Part shown: one piece after another, positions 6,733 to 13,094 of the stretch
Layout of the letters: each line of letters starts with the position of its first letter
How positions within the stretch are numbered: position 1 is the first letter of the stretch
Assembly (NCBI GenBank): GCA_028289725.1
Contig: JANQOH010000365.1
Coordinates: forward strand, 1 to 18,210
Direction of reading: 5' to 3'
DNA: 18,210 nt
Source of the DNA: Alphaproteobacteria bacterium
GTDB taxonomy: Bacteria > Pseudomonadota > Alphaproteobacteria > UBA7887
Notes under the pieces: generated by a model
Databases searched by the model: none
Seen by the model: only the letters and a program-made list of their open reading frames with translations
What the model was told of the DNA's origin: nothing
Translations under genes and position numbers: made by a program

Positions 6733-7731
6733 ATGGCCAGTCCAATCATGCACGCAATGGTGCTCGATGGGCCGGGCGCCAAGTTGGTGCGTCGCGCGTT
6801 GCCGCGCCCCAAACCGGGCCCGGGCCAAGTCCTTGTCAAAGTCGCCGCGTGCGGCGTGTGTCGCACGGACCTGCACGTGGTCGACGGCGAGCTGACGGAG
6901 CCAAAATTGCCGATCATTCCCGGCCACGAGATCGTCGGCCGCGTCGCGGCGCTGGGGGCGGACGTGTCGCGCTTCCGGGAAGGCGAGCGCGTCGGCATTC
7001 CCTGGCTCGGCTTTACCTGTGGAACCTGCGACGCGTGTACCGCCGGGCGGGAGAACCTGTGCGATGAGGCGCGCTTTACCGGCTACCAAATCGACGGTGG
7101 CTATGCCGACTATGCGCTCGTCGATCAACGCTATTGCTTTGCGTTGCCGGGTACGATGAGCGATGCCGACGCGGCGCCGCTTTTGTGCGCCGGCTTGATC
7201 GGGTATCGCGCGCTGGTCAAGGCGGGCGACGGCAAGAAACTCGGGTTTTATGGCTTCGGCGCCGCCGCGCATATCGCCATTCAAGTCGCGCGATATCAAG
7301 GCCGATCGGTTTACGCCTTTACTCGGGCCAGCGATGGCGAAGCGCAGGATTTCGCTCGCTCCTTGGGCGCTGTCTGGGCCGGCGCGTCGGAAGACCCCGC
7401 CCCCGAAGCGCTTGACGCGGCCATCATCTTTGCGCCGGTCGGAAGTCTTGTACCAGACGCCTTACGTGCGGTGCGGCCGGGCGGCCGCGTCGTCTGCGCA
7501 GGCATTCACATGAGCGACATACCAAGTTTCCCATACGACATTCTTTGGCGCGAACGCGAATTGGTCTCGGTGGCCAACCTGACACGGCGCGATGGCGAAG
7601 AGTTCTTGGCGCTCGCCCCAAAAATCCCGATCGAAACGACGGTTCAGCCCTACCGGTTGGCGGACGCCAACCGCGCCCTAGACGACTTGCGCGGCGGTCG
7701 ATTACATGGCGCCGCCGTCCTGATTCCTTGA
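6733..7731 (+). CDS. Zinc-dependent alcohol dehydrogenase (MDR family)
   Basis: 332 residues, full length. Catalytic zinc ligands are Cys43 (ACGVCRTD), His65-Glu66 (PGHE) and Cys152 (LLCAG). The structural zinc lobe is complete with Cys96, Cys99, Cys102 and Cys110 (CGTCDACTAGRENLC). A Rossmann dinucleotide fold begins with 'LGFYGFGAAAH' (170-180). It should oxidise primary alcohols, or reduce aldehydes, with NAD(P). The sequence style, 'ACGVCRTDLHVVDGEL' and 'GFTCGTCDACTAGRENLC', is that of the AdhA-like branch. ATG 6733 is used; ATG 6748 would drop five residues and no ribosome binding site separates them. It is divergent from the pentapeptide gene and converges on the FIST gene. It is not tied to the MDR fragment at the left edge, which is of a different branch. 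Confidence 0.9.
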   Translation: MASPIMHAMVLDGPGAKLVRRALPRPKPGPGQVLVKVAACGVCRTDLHVVDGELTEPKLPIIPGHEIVGRVAALGADVSRFREGERVGIPWLGFTCGTCDACTAGRENLCDEARFTGYQIDGGYADYALVDQRYCFALPGTMSDADAAPLLCAGLIGYRALVKAGDGKKLGFYGFGAAAHIAIQVARYQGRSVYAFTRASDGEAQDFARSLGAVWAGASEDPAPEALDAAIIFAPVGSLVPDALRAVRPGGRVVCAGIHMSDIPSFPYDILWRERELVSVANLTRRDGEEFLALAPKIPIETTVQPYRLADANRALDDLRGGRLHGAAVLIP

Positions 7732-7774
7732 CACGCTTTTGCTTTAGTACTTGTTAGGCTAAAGAAAAAGCGTG
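7732..7774. terminator. 16-base inverted repeat between convergent genes
   Basis: CACGCTTTTGCTTTAG (7732-7747) and CTAAAGAAAAAGCGTG (7759-7774) pair over 16 positions with one mismatch, around an 11-base loop. The left arm starts one base after the alcohol dehydrogenase stop, and the right arm is the last five codons plus stop of the FIST gene. It probably ends transcription from both sides, although neither direction has a classical T-tract after the stem. Confidence 0.5.
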
Positions 7775-8841
7775 AGGACGCCCGTATAGGTGTAGAGGCG
7801 ATCGTGGCAAATTTCGCCGTTGGCGAAAAACCCGACCAGCGGCACCGGTCCAAGCGCTTTTTGTACCTGTCGAATTTCGTCGGAGTCGGCGCCGAACAGA
7901 TTTGGCCCGCGCGCCAAACATGAAACATAGAGGGCACCGCGCGGCGGCCGGTCGAGACGCCTTTTAAGTATCGCGGTCATGCGGTCTAAGTCGCTAATGG
8001 CGGCAGCGCGGTCGCGGCGGCAGAACATCAAACGATCGCCGCGTTGAAACTCCGCGCCGATGCCGATCATGCCATGTTCGGCATCGAACCCGAGCAAGTT
8101 ACGCACCAAGTAATCACCGGTGTCCGATCCGGACACCGGCAGGGCGGCGAAAATGTACCCATTCGCTTGCTCGAGCCGACGCGACAGAACTTCGCCCACC
8201 TCTTCCTTGAAGACGTCGAGCGCCGGCCGGCCATCCAACGACGCCACCACATAATCCGAGCAATTCGTAACCTCATGAACCGGGCCAATCGGTGCGCAGC
8301 CTTGGCTGAGACCTGTCGCAACGGCGACATCCGGCGAAAGCGCCACGCCGGTCAACGCCACCCCCTCATTGCGGGAGACGCCGATTCGACCGCCGTCCGG
8401 CAGGATGACGCCGCCCACCAGATATCCGTCGCCGCGCGCGCTCTCGGCGATAAGCGCGTCCAAATCGCCGGCCCGCGCGTCGCCATGCACGATCCCGAAC
8501 GGCATATCCGGCGGCAGAGCAGCGCCGATTGGCGCGAAAGAGCCCGGCGGCAGTTCTGCGGCCATGGCGACCAAGGCGGGTTCGCCGAAAAATTCGCGAT
8601 CGCCGGCAATCACGCCGTGGCCGCTTGCGCCAGTCCATCGGCGGATTCCGGTGCGCCCACGCAAGAATTCGACAATGTCGTCCAACTCCGCGGCCCAAAG
8701 ATCGCTGGCATACAAGAAGCCAAGGGCATGCTCGCTGCTATCCGCGCCCAATTGCTCCGCACACGCGGCCGCGCATGCGCGCCAATCGCGGCCTGTGGCT
8801 TGCCCGACGCGAAACGCCGTGTCGTGTGTGGCTAGGTTCAT
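7759..8841 (-). CDS. FIST-domain sensory protein
   Basis: 360 residues covering a FIST N-terminal domain (roughly 30-220) and FIST_C (roughly 225-350). The C-terminal signature is clear: 'ALYVSCLARGPNLFG', 'PLVGFFANGEI' and the closing 'LYTYTGVLTLFL'. FIST domains are proposed small-ligand sensors, possibly for amino acids, and occur alone or fused to kinases, methyl-accepting or cyclic-di-GMP modules. Here the domain stands alone with no transmembrane segment or output domain, so it must work through a partner that the neighbouring genes do not show. ATG 8841 is chosen because GGGAG lies five bases before it; ATG 8853 has no such site. The gene tail overlaps the inverted repeat shared with the alcohol dehydrogenase gene. 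Confidence 0.9.
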   Translation of the reverse strand: MNLATHDTAFRVGQATGRDWRACAAACAEQLGADSSEHALGFLYASDLWAAELDDIVEFLRGRTGIRRWTGASGHGVIAGDREFFGEPALVAMAAELPPGSFAPIGAALPPDMPFGIVHGDARAGDLDALIAESARGDGYLVGGVILPDGGRIGVSRNEGVALTGVALSPDVAVATGLSQGCAPIGPVHEVTNCSDYVVASLDGRPALDVFKEEVGEVLSRRLEQANGYIFAALPVSGSDTGDYLVRNLLGFDAEHGMIGIGAEFQRGDRLMFCRRDRAAAISDLDRMTAILKRRLDRPPRGALYVSCLARGPNLFGADSDEIRQVQKALGPVPLVGFFANGEICHDRLYTYTGVLTLFL

Positions 8842-8998
8842 GAACGCTCCCATGACCGCAATCCGATCGCATTCGCCGACGGGCGCCGGATCAGGCCATG
8901 CTTAGAGATTAAACACTGCAGTCAACGGGGCACAAGCCGCGCCCTGGCGTCCGCTCCGCCCTTCCGATAGGCTGATGCCAAAAGAGGTGGAGTGGATC

Positions 8999-9994
8999 AT
9001 GCTCGGACGAATTGCGGTCTTTGTCGGTCAAATCACCGCCTGTTTGATCTTGGTGACGTCCACGGCGGCGGCTCAAGATTCGGCCACGAGCGACATTCTG
9101 CGCGCCGTGGTCCGCATTGACTCGGAAATCCCGTCCGATGCGCGAACCGCTCGCTTTCTAGGCACCAGCCGTTCGGCGAACGGTATAGTCATCGACAATA
9201 ACGGCTTGGTCCTCACCATCGGCTACATCATTCTGGAGGCCATGTCGGCGACGGTAACCGACGCCGATGGGCAGAGCGTGCCGGCGGACGTTCTGGCATA
9301 TGACTACGACACAGGATTTGGTCTGATCCGTGCGGTTTCGCCTATCGCCGCCCAACCGCTCAGACTTGGCGATTCGGACGCGCTCACCGCGACCGATCAA
9401 GTCCTGATTTTGGGCCATGGTGGCGCGGAGGCGGCGCTCGGAGCCTTCGTTGTTGTGCGCGACACCTACGCCGGATATTGGGAATATTTGCTGGAAGACG
9501 CAATCTTCACCTCGCCGCCGCATCCGGAATGGGCCGGCGCCGCGCTTTTGGGCGTCGACGGACGCTTGCTCGGCGTCGGATCCCTGTTCATCGAAGATAC
9601 AGCGCCGGATTCGCGGTCCTTACCGGGCAATATGTTCGTGCCGATCAATCTCTTGAAGCCAATCCTGGGCGATTTGCTCGAAGGCGGCCGCGCGGCCGGA
9701 GCACCGCGGCCTTGGATGGGATTGTTCACGCGTGAAATGGGCGACCATGTGGTGGTTGTGTCCGTCATTCCCGATGGCCCCGGCGAATCCGCTGGGATCG
9801 TGGAAGGTGACATCATCACCGAGGTATCCGGCCAGGGCGTCTATGATATGGCCGACTTGTACCGCAAAGTGTGGGCGCTCGGCAGCGCGGGCGTCGATAT
9901 CCCGTTGACGCTGCAGACCGGGTCGGGCGTCCGGCAGGTCGTCCTAAAGTCCTCCGATCGTTACGATTATTTGCGCCTGAACCCCACTTACTAA
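8999..9994 (+). CDS. Exported HtrA/S1C-like pseudo-protease with PDZ domain
   Basis: 331 residues. A signal peptide (about 1-26, 'ACLILVTSTAAAQ') leads into an S1C serine-protease fold and a PDZ domain at about 235-325 ('VVVVSVIPDGPGESAGIVEGDIITEVSG'). Aligned by eye with DegP, all three catalytic positions are changed. The His of 'TNNHVV' is Tyr76 (TIGYII), the Asp of 'SDIALI' is Gly106 (TGFGLI), and the Ser of 'GNSGGAL' is Ala179 (WAGAAL). The fold is otherwise well kept ('LRLGDSDAL', 'GLVLTIGY'). It is therefore probably a periplasmic binding or scaffold protein rather than a protease. ATG 8999 is chosen because GGTGGAG precedes it with a 6-base gap; ATG 8975 would spoil the signal peptide. 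It is a single-gene unit ending 148 bases before the LysR gene. Confidence 0.88.
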   Translation: MLGRIAVFVGQITACLILVTSTAAAQDSATSDILRAVVRIDSEIPSDARTARFLGTSRSANGIVIDNNGLVLTIGYIILEAMSATVTDADGQSVPADVLAYDYDTGFGLIRAVSPIAAQPLRLGDSDALTATDQVLILGHGGAEAALGAFVVVRDTYAGYWEYLLEDAIFTSPPHPEWAGAALLGVDGRLLGVGSLFIEDTAPDSRSLPGNMFVPINLLKPILGDLLEGGRAAGAPRPWMGLFTREMGDHVVVVSVIPDGPGESAGIVEGDIITEVSGQGVYDMADLYRKVWALGSAGVDIPLTLQTGSGVRQVVLKSSDRYDYLRLNPTY

Positions 9995-10000
9995 TGCAGC

Positions 10001-10014
10001 CGGCCGGTCGGCCG
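10001..10014 (+). terminator. GC-rich hairpin after the pseudo-protease gene
   Basis: CGGCC-GGTC-GGCCG begins six bases after the stop at 9994 and is followed by ATTTGCT. The stem is five GC pairs, and the T-run is weak. It could end transcription of the pseudo-protease gene, keeping the LysR gene separate. Confidence 0.35.
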
Positions 10015-10142
10015 ATTTGCTAGAGCCCATAACCGCTATTGGTTGAAGCCATCTAACGCTTTTCCTAGGCTCGGCGCCCGCGCGTGGCGTAACATCGCTT
10101 CGCGAGCGGTGGGGTGGATCGGTTTTGGGAGATAACAAGCGC

Positions 10143-11165
10143 ATGGCAAAGAGCAGCGCGGCGGTTGCCGCATCCTTGCCGTCCCGCATGGTTACCAAGC
10201 CAAGCGCCGTGACGTTGCACCAACTGAGGATCTTCTGGGCGGTGGCCCAAGCCCGTTCGTTCACCAAGGCAAGCAAGCTCTTGGATCTGGCACAACCATC
10301 TTTGTCCCAGCAGATATCGAAGCTGGAAGAAGAAGTCGGCGCTCAGCTTTTTGACCGGAACCGAAACGAAATGGCGCTGACCGACGCCGGCGCCTTCCTC
10401 CTACGCAAGGCCGAACTGATTCTCTCGAGCGTGGAGGAAGCGCTTGTCGGTCTGGAAGAGTTCGCCGCCGGGACGCGCGGCGTGATCGCGGTCGGCGCCT
10501 TAAGCTCTATCGCCCGCAATGTGCTCCCGGAAGCCATGAGGCTGCTGCGCGAGCGGTTTCCCGAGCTCGAGCTTGATATTCATGAGACGGCGCCCGCCGA
10601 AGCCGTGGACCTGCTGTATGGGCGACGACTCAATGTGGCGATGCTGGCGACCGATTCCGCTGCCGCGTCGGGAACCTCGTTCCATCAAACCACAATTTGC
10701 TCGGACCCCTATGTCTTGGCGGTCCCGAAAAACATCAAACTGACCGATGTCGAGGACGTTGAGCGCGACTTGGCGCCGCCGGACCGCGCGGTCATCAACA
10801 GCACCATTCAGTTCAACTTCGGCAACCAGCACAAGAAGCGCATCGAAGAATGGTACCAGCACGTGTTGCCGCACTATCGTGTGGCCGCACAATCGCGAAC
10901 ATACGAAGTCGCCTTGTCGATGGTTCAGGAAGGGCTGGGTGTCGCGGTGCTGCCTGCTCTGACCGCCGCGATTGGCCTCAGCGGCGGGTTCGACGTGAAT
11001 CTCTATCGGACCACGCTTCCTGACCGCGAGATCGTCGCCATGATGCCGTCGCAATATGTTCGAGCGGAGCCATTTGCGACGTTCATCTCGGTCTTGGAAA
11101 CGGCCGGCGGGCAAATCAAGCTTCCCAAGATTGAGCCCATCCCGCCACTTTTGAAGGCGCTTTGA
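10143..11165 (+). CDS. LysR-family transcriptional regulator
   Basis: 340 residues. The winged helix-turn-helix is at about 24-83, 'TLHQLRIFWAVAQARSFTKASKLL', then 'AQPSLSQQISKLEEEVGAQLFDR' split around the recognition helix. A linker helix and a two-lobed effector-binding domain follow (about 110-310; 'GVIAVGALSSIARNVLPEAM', 'YEVALSMVQEGLGVAVLP'). The N-terminal tail of about 20 residues before the HTH is longer than usual. GGGAG lies 11 bases before ATG 10143, a long but usable spacing. LysR proteins are usually effector-dependent activators. The next gene on the same strand is the 24-codon pqqA, 194 bases downstream, with a T-N11-A dyad in between. Control of PQQ precursor supply is a reasonable inference, but the effector and other targets are unknown. 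Confidence 0.92.
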   Translation: MAKSSAAVAASLPSRMVTKPSAVTLHQLRIFWAVAQARSFTKASKLLDLAQPSLSQQISKLEEEVGAQLFDRNRNEMALTDAGAFLLRKAELILSSVEEALVGLEEFAAGTRGVIAVGALSSIARNVLPEAMRLLRERFPELELDIHETAPAEAVDLLYGRRLNVAMLATDSAAASGTSFHQTTICSDPYVLAVPKNIKLTDVEDVERDLAPPDRAVINSTIQFNFGNQHKKRIEEWYQHVLPHYRVAAQSRTYEVALSMVQEGLGVAVLPALTAAIGLSGGFDVNLYRTTLPDREIVAMMPSQYVRAEPFATFISVLETAGGQIKLPKIEPIPPLLKAL

Positions 11166-11214
11166 TTCCCCAAAAAACCTAGGATTTCCGCCAAAAAATC
11201 GAGATAAGAAAACT

Positions 11215-11229
11215 CTATAGGGTCTATAG
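11215..11229. promoter_or_regulatory. Candidate LysR-type operator upstream of pqqA
   Basis: CTATAGGGTCTATAG is a perfect dyad with 6-base arms and a 3-base centre; each arm is itself palindromic, so it is also a direct repeat. Inside it, T11216 and A11228 form the T-N11-A core typical of LysR sites. It lies 131-145 bases before the pqqA start and 50 bases after the LysR stop. That is somewhat far for an activator site next to -35, so spacing depends on an unmapped transcription start. Confidence 0.5.
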
Positions 11230-11347
11230 GTGGGTTAAGGACAATCATCCCTGTAAGTTCAAACTCGTGGAACCAAGCGTAGTCACTTACCGACGGTTCG
11301 ACGGAATTAGGTGGTCAACCAGTATTGGTCGTAAGGGCCTGACTTTT

Positions 11348-11352
11348 GGGAG
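11348..11352 (+). promoter_or_regulatory. Ribosome binding site of pqqA
   Basis: GGGAG, seven bases before the ATG at 11360. This near-ideal spacing decides the short 24-codon start over an in-frame GTG at 11267 that would give a 55-residue product. Confidence 0.8.
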
Positions 11353-11359
11353 ATTGGTT

Positions 11360-11434
11360 ATGTGGACGAAGCCAGTGATTGTTGAGGTTGCGGTGGGTCT
11401 CGAGATCAACTGCTACGCGTGCGCCGACCTCTAG
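11360..11434 (+). CDS. pqqA: PqqA, pyrroloquinoline quinone precursor peptide
   Basis: A 24-codon gene. The peptide starts MWTKPVIVEV, matching the W-x-K/x-P opening of known PqqA peptides, and continues GLEINCYACADL. Glu15 and Tyr19 have the invariant E-x-x-x-Y spacing: PqqE cross-links these two side chains, with PqqD as the chaperone, and the excised pair becomes PQQ, the cofactor of periplasmic alcohol and sugar dehydrogenases. The cysteines at 18 and 21 flanking the Tyr are unlike the Klebsiella and Acinetobacter peptides (VTLY, VTMY). A GGGAG site and a strong terminator frame it as its own transcript. It lies after the LysR gene with no pqqB, C, D or E in the window, so the maturation enzymes must be elsewhere. 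An alternative is a PqqA-like peptide for another radical-SAM pathway, but the motif favours PQQ. Confidence 0.88.
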   Translation: MWTKPVIVEVAVGLEINCYACADL

Positions 11435-11456
11435 GTCCCACGCAAGCTTCAGTTAC

Positions 11457-11494
11457 AAACCGCCGGCTCCGGAAGGAGTCGGCGGTTTTGTTTT
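11457..11494 (+). terminator. Intrinsic terminator of pqqA
   Basis: AAACCGCCGGCTCC (11457-11470) pairs with GGAGTCGGCGGTTT (11475-11488), 14 positions with a single G-T wobble, around a GGAA loop. TTTT-G-TTTT (11485-11494) follows or overlaps the stem end. It starts 22 bases after the pqqA stop. This is the clearest intrinsic terminator in the window. Confidence 0.9.
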
Positions 11495-11510
11495 GGCCGA
11501 ACTCACAGCT

Positions 11511-11530
11511 AAAACCGCGCGTGCACGCGG
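11511..11530 (-). terminator. Possible terminator of the HlyD-type gene
   Basis: Read on the minus strand, CCGCG-TGCACG-CGCGG followed by TTTT lies 37 bases after the stop of the adaptor gene. It contains a 12-base perfect palindrome (CGCGTGCACGCG, 11518-11529). The stem is short, so this is tentative. Confidence 0.4.
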
Positions 11531-11567
11531 ACCATACTGTTAAGGTTTAGCGGATAGAGGTTTTGCC

Positions 11568-12683
11568 TTAGCGGCTTGCCGCGCTCGCGTCCGCGAGAGC
11601 CGCGCCGTGGGGCGCCGAGCGGCTATCAATCGACACCACGACCGACATGCCCGGAACCAAGCGATCGGCCAACACCTCTGGTAGGTCGTAAGTGATCTTG
11701 ACTGGCACGCGCTGCACGACTTTCACAAAATTACCGGTCGAATTCTGCGACGGCAGCAAACTGAACTGGGCAGCGCTGGCCGGCGCTAGGCTTTGGATTC
11801 GGCCTGTGATGACAGTCCCCGGAAACGCGTCGATCTCGATGCGCGCTTCCTGCCCGACGCGCAGTCGTGCGAGCTGCGTTTCCTTGAAATTCGCCACCAC
11901 CCAGGTGCGATGCAGCGGCACCACCGACATCATCGGCCAGCCGGCTTCCATGTACATGCCGGGCTCGACGCGCAAATTGCCGATATTGCCGTCGATCGGC
12001 GATATGACGACCGTGTCCGACAGCGCAATCTCGGCGCGGTCCAGGGCCGACTGTGCTTGCGCGACTTTGGCGGTCAGACGATCAATTTCGGTTTCGAGCC
12101 GGCGGATCTCGCTGTCGATCACCGGTCCCTCGTCGCGCGCGGCACGGAGTTCCGCCTTGGCGCGCGCCACCTCGGCTCGCATGGTCAATTCATGCGTGGT
12201 GACCTCTTCGAACTTCTGCCTGCGGCCAGTGCCGGCCTCCAGCAACCGTTTATAGCGATCGACTTCGCGCACCGCCTGATCGGCCTGTGCCTGCGCGGCC
12301 TGCAAACGAGCCTCGGCCTGGGCGACCAGTGAATCCTGGAGGCTGCGACGGGCCTTGGCGTTGACGACGGCCGCGCGCCCAATTTCGACATCGGCCTCCG
12401 CCGCGCGCAGTTCGGCACGGGCGGCGTCGACATCGGCCTCAAACTGATCAGCACGCAACGTCACCAAGGGATCGCCGACATTGATCCGCTGATTGGCGCG
12501 CACATGGACGGCCTCGAGATAGCCGTCGACCCGGCTGCTGATGGCCGTCACGTTGCTATGGACATAGGCGTTGTCGGTACTGACCACGAGCTGGCGGAGT
12601 TCCCACCAATTGACGCCATAAACGCCACCGCCAATAACAGCGGCAATCAGCGCCGTTCCGAAGAGCGTGGTCCGTAATTTCAT
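11568..12683 (-). CDS. EmrA/HlyD-type membrane fusion (adaptor) protein
   Basis: 371 residues. One N-terminal membrane span (about 6-25) is followed by 'VVSTDNAYVHSNVTAISSRVDGYLEAVHVRANQRINVGDPLVTL', the first half of the lipoyl-like domain. A long Ala/Glu/Arg-rich alpha-helical hairpin follows (about 85-215), then the second half ('VVISPIDGNIGNLRVEPGMYMEAG') and a beta-barrel ('ARIEIDAFPGTVITGRIQSLAPASAAQFSLLP'). This is the EmrA pattern, an adaptor that links an inner-membrane major-facilitator drug pump to an outer-membrane channel. The pump (emrB-like) or TolC-like gene normally beside it is not in the window on either side. The frame opens upstream to 12818, but the ATG at 12683 begins the basic-plus-span N-terminus and has GAAG seven bases before it. 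Confidence 0.92.
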   Translation of the reverse strand: MKLRTTLFGTALIAAVIGGGVYGVNWWELRQLVVSTDNAYVHSNVTAISSRVDGYLEAVHVRANQRINVGDPLVTLRADQFEADVDAARAELRAAEADVEIGRAAVVNAKARRSLQDSLVAQAEARLQAAQAQADQAVREVDRYKRLLEAGTGRRQKFEEVTTHELTMRAEVARAKAELRAARDEGPVIDSEIRRLETEIDRLTAKVAQAQSALDRAEIALSDTVVISPIDGNIGNLRVEPGMYMEAGWPMMSVVPLHRTWVVANFKETQLARLRVGQEARIEIDAFPGTVITGRIQSLAPASAAQFSLLPSQNSTGNFVKVVQRVPVKITYDLPEVLADRLVPGMSVVVSIDSRSAPHGAALADASAASR

Positions 12684-13094
12684 AAAATGGCTTCGTTTTT
12701 TGGCGGCGCCCGCAGCATCCCGAGGGCCACCGTTTATGTCGTTTGATGAAATGAGTATGGGCACCGGCAAGCCCGTTGTGAATATTATTCCGCGCAACCC
12801 TGCCCTGCACACAAACACCTGTCATTACGGTAACTTAAAGGATGGTGGCGTCGGCTTCGGGACGGTCATGCTCGCACATTGGTCCCAAATACACACCAAA
12901 TCTGTGGTTTTTGGGCAATTTTTGAGATGTCTGCCATTTCTCGTTCAAAAACGGGTTTGGACGCGAGATTTAGGCGTTGGCTAACCGCGGCCCGATAGCG
13001 GAAGTCCGTTAGCATCTATTCCGTGCCGACTCTAACGCCTCGTTAACCGGTTCGGCCGTATGTTCGCGCCGCCGAAGTCTATGTCCGGGGAATA
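12684..13094. other. Intergenic region between divergent genes
   Basis: About 410 bases separating the divergent adaptor gene and the small membrane protein gene. I find no convincing gene here. It holds a small dyad GAATA-T-TATTC (12780-12790) that could be an operator for the adaptor gene, an AT-richer patch around 12890-12950, and a candidate CtrA-like site near the right end. No promoter is clear by eye. Confidence 0.5.
13032..13046. promoter_or_regulatory. Candidate CtrA-type site
   Basis: CTAA-N7-TTAA, followed by CC. The alphaproteobacterial cell-cycle regulator CtrA recognises TTAA-N7-TTAA, so this is one mismatch from the full motif. It lies about 50 bases before the start at 13095. 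One-mismatch sites arise easily by chance. Confidence 0.25.

Noticed and set aside
6544..7299. Minus-strand open frame of 251 codons across the alcohol dehydrogenase start
   Set aside because: It is antisense to the zinc-binding part of the dehydrogenase and to the pentapeptide protein, both clearly real.
8897..8925. Promoter-like TTGACT on the minus strand upstream of the FIST gene
   Set aside because: At 16-18 bases from this -35-like box there is no acceptable -10 sequence (AGCATG/AAGCAT).
11291..11304. Direct repeat CGACGG-TT-CGACGG before pqqA
   Set aside because: It is short and GC-typical for this DNA, with no spacing that fits a known operator; not enough to call a site.
12684..12818. 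45-codon N-terminal extension of the HlyD-type adaptor
   Set aside because: The family begins with a short basic tail and one membrane span, which starts at the ATG at 12683; the extension is not membrane-like in the expected way.
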